The notes under the pieces were generated by a model, which ran no database searches, had not been told where the DNA came from, and saw only the letters and a program-made list of their open reading frames with translations. The position numbers and the translations under genes are program-made. Below are positions 1-8,462 of a stretch of DNA of 64,000 bases, piece after piece. How positions within the stretch are numbered: position 1 is the first letter of the stretch; every line of letters begins with the position of its first letter. Origin of the DNA: Paenibacillus sp. G2S3 (lineage in GTDB: Bacteria > Bacillota > Bacilli > Paenibacillales > Paenibacillaceae); contig NZ_CP126095.1 in the NCBI RefSeq assembly GCF_030123105.1, positions 806,001-870,000 on the forward strand. The letters are read 5' to 3'.

Positions 1-215
1 AATCCGAACCTAGGCATGTTTTTGAAGAAGAGCGAAAAGCTTTTCAAGCGTTGTTTGACTCCATGGACATTGCAGGTATGCCAGAGTTTGAGTACTGGGA
101 GGATAAGCTTCAATTGAAGCAAGCCGTTCTTTATGAACGTCTATATCTACAAGGACTAAAGGATGGCATGCAGCTTGCAAATGCCTTTAATGCCCCTTCA
201 GTTCTCACGGACTAA
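1..215 (+). CDS. 3' end of an unidentified protein
   Basis: An open frame enters from the left edge (first full codon at base 3) and stops at 213-215, giving the last 70 residues. The peptide is acidic and helical-looking (segment EYWEDKLQLKQAVLYERLYL) and ends NAFNAPSVLTD. No catalytic motif is visible and I do not recognise the family. A hairpin terminator about 75 bases downstream fits the end of a transcription unit. It resembles small helical accessory proteins common in Firmicutes, but that is only an impression. Confidence 0.55.
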   Translation, partial: SEPRHVFEEERKAFQALFDSMDIAGMPEFEYWEDKLQLKQAVLYERLYLQGLKDGMQLANAFNAPSVLTD

Positions 216-288
216 GACATGCCCTGTTGCTGCCGGAAAAGCACATAGGGATCGGAACCATAGGGGATAAACGCATACTTTATTTTCG

Positions 289-315
289 GACTGTCATGCG
301 ACAGTCTTTTTTTTT
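289..315 (+). terminator. Rho-independent terminator
   Basis: Perfect 6-bp stem GACTGT/ACAGTC around a CATGCG loop, followed by a run of nine or more T. It lies downstream of the partial gene at the left edge. Confidence 0.75.
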
Positions 316-426
316 ACGTAAATGTAAGGATGCACACGAACCAGAGTATGGAGAGAAGGAGGAAAAAAGGCAATAGGATGCCCGGGATTTATTGATAAAA
401 AAATTTTAAAGGCCTGGCGACAAGGA

Positions 427-1667
427 TTAAGAGACTACCGGCGGCGAGTCAAGCTGCACATTGTAGCCCAAAGATGCCAATTGTTTGACTAATCGCCATG
501 CTCTGACGTGTTGATTCAAATGATCTAAGTAATCTACGCCAAGTTCTACATAGGGCTGCTGTCGAAGGAGCATGTGATAAATCATGGTGAGCATCTTGTG
601 TGCTGTTGCAATCAACGCTTTTTTCTTTCCTCGGCGGGCAGCTAACTTCCAGTATTTTTAGGCTAAATATGTTTTTTTCGTTCGGGATGCGGCCCACGCG
701 GACTCGGCAAGGATCGATTTTAGGTGGGGATTGCCGTGGAGGATGCGTGAGGACTTTTTTTTCCAGCACTTTCGTAGTTGCCTGGGGATAAACCGGCCCA
801 AGAAGCCAGATGGCGCTGGGAATGAAACTGAAGCATATCCGCACCAACCTCAGCTAAAATCGCGGAAGCGGCGGTGACATCCACGCCTGGAAGAGTTCGA
901 AGAATATCGATCTCGACACGATAGGGTACTAAATGAGAGTCTATCGTTTCATCGAACGCCTGAATGGAATGTTCCAGATGAGTAAGGTGTTGCCAAGACT
1001 GTGCGAGAAGAAAGCGATGGTGTGAGGAAAGTTTGCCTTGCAGTGCATCCATGAGTTGGGGAACTTTATTTTTGATTTGTCCTTTGACGAGGGAACGAAC
1101 GGATTCCTGATCCAGTCTGCCGTTGTCCATAAGTTGACGCAACAAGGCACGCCCCGTCACACCGAAAACGTCGGAGATCACGGAAGCGAGTTTGATGCCA
1201 GCAGATTCAAGAACCTTCTGGATACGATTTTTTTCTGCGGTCATATGATGAACGAGCTTCTTCCGGTGACGTGTGAGTTCACGAAGTTCGCGAATGTCTT
1301 GAGGCGGAACAAAGCTACCCTCGATAAGACCGGAGCGAAGGAGTTTGGCGATCCATTCCGCGTCGGAGATATCTGTTTTGCGCCCAGGAACATTCTTGAT
1401 ACGCTGAGCGTTGGCCAATCTGATCTCGCAAGATTCCTCGAGTACATGGTAAACAGGTTTCCAATAAACTCCCGTGCTTTCCATAGCCACGTGAGTGCAA
1501 GAAGCAGTTTGAAGCCAGGCCGCAAGTTCATGTAAGCCCTTGGACATGGTTGAAAAGGTGCGAATATCTTTGTGGGGACGATCTTGGAGATTACCAGTTA
1601 AGAGGCAGGCCACGACCGTATCCCGGTGGACGTCGAGTCCACAGCAGTGTTCTAAAATAGCTTCCAT
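427..1667 (-). pseudogene. IS110-family transposase, disrupted
   Basis: Bridge-RNA-guided DEDD recombinase family. The N-terminal part shows GLDVHRDTVVACL, ESTGVYWKPVYHVL and NVPGRKTDISDAEWIAKLL, typical of the DEDD RuvC-like domain; the central part shows LRTLPGVDVTAASAILAEVG (helix-hairpin-helix, Tnp20) and WAGLSPGNYESAGKK. The frame is lost at an 8-A run (minus strand) near 750-757; adding one base restores a frame reading KKSSRILHGNPHLKSILAES, which then meets an in-frame TAA at 658-660 before continuing as KYWKLAARRGKKKALIATAH to the normal stop at 427. The repaired length is about 413 residues, normal for the family. ATG at 1667 follows a GGAGGG site. With a frameshift plus a stop it is probably inactive, although slippage at the A run could repair the first lesion. 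Confidence 0.9.
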
Positions 1668-1689
1668 AGAAATAACCCTCCAAACGAAA

Positions 1690-1850
1690 AGTATGGAGGG
1701 ACAGAGTAGGCTGCTGAGAAAGTAAGGATTTTTTTACACGTGCTCATCCGAAGATGGCGACAATGGGTTGTACTCATGACCAGCCGTAGACGGTTTTTTG
1801 TACGGGGTTATACCACCATTAAAGACCTCGTGTTTCTTCTGTCCCTCTAT
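1690..1850 (-). ncRNA. Possible IS110 bridge-RNA region
   Basis: Non-coding DNA between the transposase start and the presumed element end. A 9-bp inverted repeat (GAGGGACAG at 1696-1704, CTGTCCCTC at 1839-1847) brackets it, so a transcript could close on itself. In the IS110 group the bridge RNA is encoded upstream of the transposase gene, so the position is right; the fold and its target loops were not computed. Confidence 0.3.
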
Positions 1851-1876
1851 TCATAGAATAGACAGAAATAGCTGGA

Positions 1877-2062
1877 TTAAGACATAGATGGCAACGAGCG
1901 AATAACATTTTCATTCTGGGATGTGAGCCGATGGCTCATGAAAGTTTTTTGTATATATGTTTGGATTTTTTGCTTTTTTTGATGCTGTTCATTTAAAAAG
2001 CGAGCAGGCCTCCATTCATAATCTGAATAAAGGTAAACCTTCCCATTTTGTCGAATAACCAT
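1877..2062 (-). CDS. Possible small protein of 61 residues
   Basis: ATG at 2062 opens a frame beginning MVIRQNGKVYLYSDYEWRPA and ending at 1877. The first half has the composition of a real protein, but no good ribosome site precedes the ATG and only 35 bases separate it from the divergent NERD gene. It could be a small gene or a decayed end of one. No family recognised. Confidence 0.25.
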   Translation of the reverse strand: MVIRQNGKVYLYSDYEWRPARFLNEQHQKKQKIQTYIQKTFMSHRLTSQNENVIRSLPSMS

Positions 2063-2097
2063 ACATATTGTAAATCTATATCAGACGAGGTTTTGCT

Positions 2098-2784
2098 ATG
2101 TTTAGAGCGCTAAAGTCCTTCTTTAGAAAATCCGACACTAAGCCACCACAGGCAGTGCGCAAGACACAAACTCCCAAGTCGAAACCGAAGGTTGCTTCCA
2201 CACGAATTGGAGAGTTAGGTGAGCATAAAATCAATATTCAACTCGACCAGTTACCTAAGGAGTGTAAATCATTAAGCGATCTAATGCTCCCTAATCCCAA
2301 GTCTCGAACAGGTTACACCCAGATTTATCATATCGTTATTTCCCCGTATTGCTTATTTGTCATTGAGACGAAAAACTACAATGGAGAAATTAAAGGTGGG
2401 CGAACGGATCAACAATGGTCAGTGAGCAATCGTTACAAGATGTATAATCCGCTGAAGCAAAACTATGGACATATTAAGGCCATCGAAAGTCTGATTCAAG
2501 GTATAGCTGCAGTGAAGTTCATTTCTATGGTTTCATTCACGATGAGATGTCGGTTCAGTATTGATCCGGATCTTCGGAAAATCCACTCGGACGAACTGGT
2601 TGTCTATGATGTGGAACTAAGTGAGTTTATCTCTAGGAAGCTGATCAGTTTAAAAACAGGAACTCCTGAACCTTCTATCTCTCCGGCGCAAATACAAACG
2701 ATTTATGAGCATTTGCTTCAGGCCAATATAACCGATGCGGAGATTCGCAAGCTTCACGTACAGAGAATAAAGCAAAAAAACTAG
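2098..2784 (+). CDS. NERD-domain (nuclease-related) protein
   Basis: 228 residues. A basic N-terminal stretch (residues 1-35) precedes a NERD domain starting near RIGELGEHKI (about 36-45), with the core strand and motif VIETKNYNGEIKG, giving E90-x-K92 as in PD-(D/E)XK-like nucleases; the C-terminal half is helical. NERD domains are related to restriction-endonuclease-like folds and are often joined to helicase, kinase or zinc-finger parts; here the domain stands alone. It is the first gene of a co-directional set with the EVE-McrB gene (46-base gap) and the DUF2357 gene, suggesting an added nuclease or DNA-binding subunit. GAGG precedes the ATG. The domain call is strong; the defence role is inferred from neighbours. 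Confidence 0.75.
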   Translation: MFRALKSFFRKSDTKPPQAVRKTQTPKSKPKVASTRIGELGEHKINIQLDQLPKECKSLSDLMLPNPKSRTGYTQIYHIVISPYCLFVIETKNYNGEIKGGRTDQQWSVSNRYKMYNPLKQNYGHIKAIESLIQGIAAVKFISMVSFTMRCRFSIDPDLRKIHSDELVVYDVELSEFISRKLISLKTGTPEPSISPAQIQTIYEHLLQANITDAEIRKLHVQRIKQKN

Positions 2785-2830
2785 AAGTACCTGTAAGTTA
2801 CCTATCATTGGACTAAGGGAGTTAACATAA

Positions 2831-5020
2831 ATGATCAAACAACTACGAAGCTGGTGGAAGGATACAGAGATTACTAACCTAATTGGTCGGAAAAAGGTGG
2901 ACTTTTCCATTTTTCGTGATGGCACTCATATTCCAGTTGAGTTTCATCCAGATTTTTTGGAAGCTAACCAAGGTCAACAGCCTAGTTTAGGTGAAGGGCG
3001 AAAAGTTAAGCTGATCCATGAAGATCGGAACTATGAAGCCACACTATTTAAAATTGATCAAGTATCTGCTAGTCGGGAAGCTCTTCAACTCCGTTATAAC
3101 GGAAATCAAACGTTGAAGAATTTGTTAATTGAAACCTTCTCGCATTCATATTCCTACATTATGCAAAAGAGAACGAACCAACAAGCAGATGATGCGAAGA
3201 GACCTCAGGTTGTTGTTCCTGAAGATCAAGCTGAATACATAGATTTCTTTGCCACAGGAGTTCCTTTCGAATACCGTTTAGAGTTTATAACGTTTAAGTC
3301 GAAGCCTAATGTTTGGTGGGTGAATCAGGGAACGACTATTCAAGCGGAGAAGGAGGAGGGGATTCTGTGGGCGCCCCTACTGAATTCGCAAGGCCGAAAG
3401 CTATATCATTGGGAGACGATGAAGGATGTTAAACAAGGAGATATCATCCTCCATTATTCAAATAAAGCTATTCGTTATGTAAGCCAGGTAACAGATGCTG
3501 CGGTGGAAGCACCCAAGCCAGGCTCTATGGCCAATACGAACTGGCAAGAGGATGGCCGTTTGGTTCGAACAGAGTATGTGGAACTCATTCCGCCCATTAT
3601 GCTACAACAGTTTAATCAGCAAATTATGCAAGTGAGCTTAACCCAAGGTCCGCTTCATTCTGGAGGCGGAGTTAATCAAGGATATTTGTTTCGCTTTTCA
3701 AGACAAGGACTTCAAGTGCTTCAATCGCTAACTCCAGAGGTCACTTGGCCTGATTTTACCATTCTAGATCAAGATGAGGCCGCCTCCAATACGGAGAGCC
3801 CGCATGAGGTGATTCCTATTCTACCACCATCAGATTCTAGTATTACAACATTGCTCCACCAAATCCAATCCCACATCCGCCGCAAAGGCTTCTTCTTCCC
3901 TGAGCACCTTATTGAAAACTTTTACCTCTCGCTTAAGACTAAGCCTTTTGTCATTCTGGCAGGTATATCGGGAACAGGAAAGACTCGGTTGGTGAAGCTG
4001 TTTGCAGAAGCTCTTGGTGCAACGGGGATTAACGGTCAGTTTACCTTGATCCCAGTGCGGCCAGATTGGAGTGATCCTGCGGATCTGATGGGGTACAAAG
4101 ATCTTTCGGGCAGGTTCAAACCGGGTCCGCTCACGGAAGTATTAGTAGAGGCGCGGAATCAGGAGAATCAGCATAAGCCTTATTTTATCTGTATGGATGA
4201 GATGAATCTGGCGCGGGTAGAGCATTATTTCAGTGACCTATTAAGTGTGCTGGAAACACAGGACTGGCAGGAGGGGAGGATCCAAACACAGGATCTCATA
4301 TCTTCTACTATGCTGGAAGCACCTGAGGATCAAGTGAAGTTTGGCAGCCTGGGTATCCCGGAGAATGTGTTCTTAATCGGGACTGTGAACATGGACGAAA
4401 CGACACATCCTTTTAGCAAAAAGGTACTAGACCGAGCCAACACACTAGAATTCAATTACATCAATCTGCAACAGTATCCGGATTTGGGTGAGCAGGTAGA
4501 GAACAATGATAGTTCTGACGCCAGCAAACTAAATCATTTATTTCTTCGTTCTGATTATTTGCAGCTAGTGGATGCCTATGATACCAACAAAGAGCTTGTT
4601 GTACGGACGACAGAGAGATTGGTTAAGATCAATGCCTTGCTTGAGGATATCCACGCTCATGTAGGTTTTCGGGTACGGGATGCGATTTGCTTCTATATGA
4701 TCTATAACGAACGGTACAAGCTGATGAGTGAAGAAGAAGCTTTTGACTGGCAACTGCTGCAAAAGATACTGCCGCGTATTCAAGGGAGCCATTCTTCGGT
4801 TCGCCGGGTATTGTTGAACTTGATGAAAGGGGCTCTTGGTACCGGATCTGGTGTTACAGTAGACTTCCAAGCTTTTATGGATGATGCTTCTCCACTCTAC
4901 CTGAAATGGGCTGCTGGCCAAACTCCACCTACGGCCAAACATCCACAAAGTGCTCGAAAATTGGCTTTTATGCTTAGGAGGTTAGAGGAAGATGGATTTA
5001 CCTCTTACTGGCTCTCTTAA
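2831..5020 (+). CDS. EVE-domain McrB-like AAA+ NTPase
   Basis: 729 residues. After an N-terminal domain of about 130 residues comes an EVE-like region (about 150-250) with KPNVWWVNQGTTI, GILWAPL and QGDIILHYS; EVE/PUA-like domains bind modified bases. A linker leads to an McrB-type AAA+ core: Walker A GISGTGKT at 378-385, PVRPDWSDPADLMGYKD, Walker B MDEMNLARVEHYFSDLL with D456-E457, and LIGTVNMDETTHPFSKKVLDRA (sensor and arginine-finger region). Known McrB proteins form NTP-driven hexamers that load the McrC nuclease on modified DNA. The next gene starts inside this one (29-base overlap), so the two are translationally coupled. A modification-dependent (type IV) restriction motor is the best reading; the recognised base is unknown. 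Confidence 0.88.
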   Translation: MIKQLRSWWKDTEITNLIGRKKVDFSIFRDGTHIPVEFHPDFLEANQGQQPSLGEGRKVKLIHEDRNYEATLFKIDQVSASREALQLRYNGNQTLKNLLIETFSHSYSYIMQKRTNQQADDAKRPQVVVPEDQAEYIDFFATGVPFEYRLEFITFKSKPNVWWVNQGTTIQAEKEEGILWAPLLNSQGRKLYHWETMKDVKQGDIILHYSNKAIRYVSQVTDAAVEAPKPGSMANTNWQEDGRLVRTEYVELIPPIMLQQFNQQIMQVSLTQGPLHSGGGVNQGYLFRFSRQGLQVLQSLTPEVTWPDFTILDQDEAASNTESPHEVIPILPPSDSSITTLLHQIQSHIRRKGFFFPEHLIENFYLSLKTKPFVILAGISGTGKTRLVKLFAEALGATGINGQFTLIPVRPDWSDPADLMGYKDLSGRFKPGPLTEVLVEARNQENQHKPYFICMDEMNLARVEHYFSDLLSVLETQDWQEGRIQTQDLISSTMLEAPEDQVKFGSLGIPENVFLIGTVNMDETTHPFSKKVLDRANTLEFNYINLQQYPDLGEQVENNDSSDASKLNHLFLRSDYLQLVDAYDTNKELVVRTTERLVKINALLEDIHAHVGFRVRDAICFYMIYNERYKLMSEEEAFDWQLLQKILPRIQGSHSSVRRVLLNLMKGALGTGSGVTVDFQAFMDDASPLYLKWAAGQTPPTAKHPQSARKLAFMLRRLEEDGFTSYWLS

Positions 5021-7406
5021 TCAGACGGTAGAATTGCTCCGTGTAGAAACGGAGCTCTTTACGCTTTTTCTTCAAGGACGGCCTTATCATCCTACTGTGG
5101 AGACATTGCAGCTTCATCGTTCTTCAGGTCAGGAATGGGTGAGTGCGCAGCTAGGGATTTTTTGCTCCGAACGGCTTGGTAATGTTCAGATTAAAGTCTT
5201 TTCCCCTGATGCCCATGGGATGGTGGACTGGCAGCAGAGGGAGTCTGCTTTTCCTTGTTTTTATGAGACACAGTCGTATGAGCTGGTGATTCAGAAGAAG
5301 ACCGCTGCTAACCTATCTTTTTATCATGAAAATGTGCTGCTTCGGCAAGCGATTAAGCCCCTAGGTGAGTCTATTCTTGCGGGTGTGCTGAACTTTGGGA
5401 ATGAGGTCGGTTTGACGGAATGGGAGATCCGCAGTTCGGGACAGGCTTTACTGCGGGTAGAGATGGAGATCTTCCCCTCTAAAATGGATTACAAGCTGGA
5501 TTACCAGAATATTTTAAATGAAGTGAATGAGCAGATTTATAATTTGGCCTTTGATTTTTTGCGCAAAACCTACCAACTAACAGGCTTGCGGGAAACGCAG
5601 CATCAGAGCTTAACTGAGTTCTTCACAATACTACAGCATGTCTTTAGACAGCTCTTGGATGCTGTTGAGCGGATTAACAAAAATCCTAATTACGCTCTGC
5701 TTCAGGACCGCCGACTAGTGGACGCCAATCGGGTCAAAAAGGCCGGAAGAGAGAACATCCGCGAGCTCGCGAAGCATCCTGAACGATTAAGAGAAGACAT
5801 GAACCATGGATTCTTGAGCATCGGCAGCCGAAATTACACAGCCACACATTTAATGGAGACACGAAGACGCCTCGCCTATGATACTAATGAGAACCGGTTC
5901 ATCCGCTGGATGCTGGAACGCATTCATGGAAAGCTGAAAGAGCTCAAGAGTCGCTGGAAGATTAAAAACCGAACCCCAGATCCATTACTAATAAAAAGGA
6001 TAGACACCATGCTCACTCAGCTAGAGCGGGTGCTCAAAATGGATTTCTTGCGTGAGGCTGGAGTACTGAAGCAAATGTCCGTTACGCTGGTGCTGCAGAT
6101 GGCCCCTGGATACCGCGAAGTCTATCGCTGTTATCTAATGCTGCTTAAAGGCCTGTCCATCCAAAGCGATCTGTTTCGCTTATCCATGAAGGATGTCGCT
6201 CGGCTCTATGAGTACTGGTGCTTCTTAAAGCTGAATCAGCTCCTGGGGCAGAAGTATAAACTGGTGAAGCAGGATATTATTAAGGTGAATCGGAACGGTA
6301 TTTTTGTTACACTTGACCGCTCGCAGAGCGCTAAGATGGTGTACGAGAATCCAGTTAACGGAGAGCAGTTCATCCTGTATTATAATGCGATTCCTAGCTC
6401 GGATAGGACCCCGACGCTCAGTCAGCGTCCGGATAATGTACTGACACTGAAGAAGAAGGATGCTGGCAAAATCAAAGAGTATAAGTATGTCTTCGATGCA
6501 AAGTACCGGTTAAATCCTGCTTATGAGGGGACTTCCTATCATCAGAAATATGGACAACCTGGACCGGAAGAGGATGACATCAACACGATGCACCGCTATC
6601 GGGACGCCATAGTGTATCAGGAGAAAGATTCGGGGGAATACGAACGAAGTATGTTCGGTGCCTATGTGTTATTTCCCTATCCGGATGAGGAGCGGTATAA
6701 GACCCACCAATTTTACAAAAGCATCGAGCTATTGAATATTGGCGCTTTGCCATTCCTACCGAATTCTACAAGCCTGGTGGAGCAATTCTTGGATGAGATT
6801 ATTCAGGATAGTCCGGAAAAGGCTTATGAACGATCTACTCGTCCACGCGGTACGAAAGAATACTATGCCAACCAACTCGCGGGTAAAAATGTTCTTGTCG
6901 GCTCTGTTCGTGGCCCCAAACAAGTGGAGGTGGCCAGGCAGCATTCTTTTTACCATGTACCTGTGGAGAACCTTGCAAGCCAGAAGATAATAACCCAAAT
7001 CGAATATGTAGCGATGTGCCAATCCAGAAGAAAATTCATCGATCCTGCAAAGACAGGGATTCATTGGGTGGGTAAAGTGGTAGATTGGGAAGTGGTGAAA
7101 CGAAAGGAAATAAAGGAGATTGTCCCTGAGCCTCATAAGGAAGAGAAAGATTATGTTAGATTCACTGTCGAGGAATGGATACCTTTAAAGCCTCACATTG
7201 CTTTAGGGGGACAGGGAATAAATACAGTCCTTTACACAAGCAAATATGTCCTAGACCGAGCGCTGGAAATCGCGGAGCTTCGCTTGGAAACGGAGGAAGA
7301 TCTTCGTGAATGGCGTGAGAAGCGCCGAAAGGGCAGAGTGAAGGTGAAGGTGGATCATGAGCAGTTTGTGGATTTAGGAAAGGTTGTGGAAGTTCGGAAT
7401 ATTTAA
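4992..7406 (+). CDS. DUF2357 PD-(D/E)XK nuclease, McrC-like partner
   Basis: 804 residues. The long N-terminal and central part matches DUF2357 (VFRQLLDAVERINKNPNYAL, MKDVARLYEYWCFLKLNQLL). The nuclease core has RPDNVLTL at about 479-486, then YKYVFDAKYRLN, giving P480-D481 and D502-x-K504, the PD-(D/E)XK signature. Such proteins take the place of McrC beside McrB-like ATPases. The ATG at 4992 lies inside the McrB gene and follows AGGAGG at about 4978. The last 150 residues (basic, ending DLGKVVEVRNI) may be an extra DNA-binding part. The role as cleaving subunit is inferred from family and gene order. Confidence 0.85.
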   Translation: MDLPLTGSLNQTVELLRVETELFTLFLQGRPYHPTVETLQLHRSSGQEWVSAQLGIFCSERLGNVQIKVFSPDAHGMVDWQQRESAFPCFYETQSYELVIQKKTAANLSFYHENVLLRQAIKPLGESILAGVLNFGNEVGLTEWEIRSSGQALLRVEMEIFPSKMDYKLDYQNILNEVNEQIYNLAFDFLRKTYQLTGLRETQHQSLTEFFTILQHVFRQLLDAVERINKNPNYALLQDRRLVDANRVKKAGRENIRELAKHPERLREDMNHGFLSIGSRNYTATHLMETRRRLAYDTNENRFIRWMLERIHGKLKELKSRWKIKNRTPDPLLIKRIDTMLTQLERVLKMDFLREAGVLKQMSVTLVLQMAPGYREVYRCYLMLLKGLSIQSDLFRLSMKDVARLYEYWCFLKLNQLLGQKYKLVKQDIIKVNRNGIFVTLDRSQSAKMVYENPVNGEQFILYYNAIPSSDRTPTLSQRPDNVLTLKKKDAGKIKEYKYVFDAKYRLNPAYEGTSYHQKYGQPGPEEDDINTMHRYRDAIVYQEKDSGEYERSMFGAYVLFPYPDEERYKTHQFYKSIELLNIGALPFLPNSTSLVEQFLDEIIQDSPEKAYERSTRPRGTKEYYANQLAGKNVLVGSVRGPKQVEVARQHSFYHVPVENLASQKIITQIEYVAMCQSRRKFIDPAKTGIHWVGKVVDWEVVKRKEIKEIVPEPHKEEKDYVRFTVEEWIPLKPHIALGGQGINTVLYTSKYVLDRALEIAELRLETEEDLREWREKRRKGRVKVKVDHEQFVDLGKVVEVRNI

Positions 7407-7434
7407 AGTTAGTGAAAATGAAGTAAGGTTATTG

Positions 7435-7480
7435 TCCTGCCATTTATCAAGCATCCCGCTGGATAATGGCAGGATTTTTA
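7435..7480 (+). terminator. Terminator of the McrB/DUF2357 operon
   Basis: TCCTGCCATTTATC pairs with GATAATGGCAGGA (one bulged base), followed by TTTTTAAA. Confidence 0.8.
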
Positions 7481-7552
7481 AATTGGGCAAATACAAAACA
7501 TCCTGTTAATAGACGGTACTTGGAATGAACATGTTATGATAACAGTTATATA

Positions 7553-7657
7553 GAAAGAGATCACATGGAAAAGCTTATAGATGCACTGGATGTACAAGTG
7601 TTTTGTATAGATTCTGAAAGTCTTGAAGTACATAGTTATGAAATCATTGAATTATAG
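7553..7657 (+). pseudogene. 3' relic of a PD-(D/E)XK nuclease-like gene
   Basis: The frame reads ERDHMEKLIDALDVQVFCID and then SESLEVHSYEIIEL before TAG at 7655-7657. It is plainly homologous to the end of the gene at 26288-27028 (GERRHLEKLMDTLEVQVFCM, then DPVSFEVQTL); the DNA is also similar. Nothing upstream continues the homology. It is the decayed tail of a second copy, perhaps left by a recombination or deletion event near the defence module. Confidence 0.7.
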
Positions 7658-7883
7658 CGCTGAGATTCTCCCCTTCTCTCCCACACATATATCCACCCCG
7701 CAACTCAAGTATCGATGCTTTCGCGGATTGTGATCTTTCACCTGTTTCCCACCCTCCCACAATTATCAAAACATTTGTTAATGGTTTGGGCTTTTCTACG
7801 TATTAACTTATGTAAGTTTCTTCACAACAAATTGCGCAATTTGTTTAGCTTTTCGATGAAGGTGAGGTGGAAGGAGGGTGAAG
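7658..7883 (+). other. Intergenic leader of the sigma-factor operon
   Basis: No gene seen. The stretch presumably holds the promoter for the sigma gene; I could not identify a convincing -35/-10 pair. A ribosome site GGAGGG lies at 7873-7878. Confidence 0.4.
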
Positions 7884-8462
7884 ATGGAAGTTATCCAAGG
7901 TACTGCGGACCGTTACAAGAATATCGAAAGATCACGTGGTGCCATGATGTCAAACGAGGAATTTACCCGGATGTACGATACGTACTACAAACGTGTTTAC
8001 AAATATATTAGTTATCGTATTAATAACCACCACGTGTCGGAGGACATTTGTAGTCAGGTGTTTGAGACGGTGATGTGTAAGTATTACAGCTTTTCAGAAG
8101 AAAAATCGAATTTTGAGGTTTGGCTGTTTGCCATTGTAAGGAACGCTGTGACGGATTACTTCCGGGGGCAGAAGAAAAGAAGCTACACCTCACTAGATTC
8201 TTTGCTGGAGCTCATATTTCCCAAGCCGTCTCCGGAGGAACTGGCGATTCGTGAGGATAATAATCAAGCACTGTTTAAGGCGCTCTCCAAGCTGCGTGAG
8301 AAGGAACGTAATATCATTGCAATGAAATATGGGGCTGGGCTGAAAAATTCCGAAGTCGCACAGATCATGGGCGTCAGTGAGTCCAATATTGGTGTCGTAT
8401 TGCATAGAAGTCTGAAGAAACTGCATATTTCCTTAAAAGCAGGAGGATTCAACCATGAATAA
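7884..8462 (+). CDS. ECF-type RNA polymerase sigma factor
   Basis: About 192 residues from ATG 7884, chosen because GGAGGG at 7873-7878 is well spaced for it; a GTG two codons earlier overlaps that site. Region 2 is seen as FTRMYDTYYKRVYKYISYRI with WLFAIVRNAVTDYFR, and region 4 as LREKERNIIAMKYGAGLKNS followed by the helix-turn-helix EVAQIMGVSESNIGVVLHRS. There is no region 1.1 or 3, as in extracytoplasmic-function factors. It overlaps the next gene by 8 bases; the pairing with a membrane protein downstream is the usual sigma/anti-sigma layout. The signal and target promoters are unknown. Confidence 0.88.
   Translation: MEVIQGTADRYKNIERSRGAMMSNEEFTRMYDTYYKRVYKYISYRINNHHVSEDICSQVFETVMCKYYSFSEEKSNFEVWLFAIVRNAVTDYFRGQKKRSYTSLDSLLELIFPKPSPEELAIREDNNQALFKALSKLREKERNIIAMKYGAGLKNSEVAQIMGVSESNIGVVLHRSLKKLHISLKAGGFNHE

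Larger units (their letters stand above)
427..1860 (-). mobile_element. IS110-family insertion sequence (boundaries approximate)
   Basis: Consists of the disrupted transposase plus about 190 bases of non-coding DNA upstream of it. IS110 elements lack conventional terminal inverted repeats and make no large target duplication, so the exact ends cannot be fixed from one copy. The right boundary is placed just past an inverted repeat at 1839-1847, and the left at the transposase stop; the true left end may lie further out, between 315 and 427. Confidence 0.6.

Noticed and set aside
720..1667. Intact 315-residue IS110 transposase
   Set aside because: The C-terminal third lies in another frame (427-750) and is further interrupted by a stop, so the gene is broken.
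2098..7406. BREX, Zorya, Druantia or CoCoNuT system
   Set aside because: None of the hallmark genes (PglZ, MotAB-like, DruE helicase, coiled-coil McrB fusions) is present; the McrB/DUF2357 type IV-like reading fits better.
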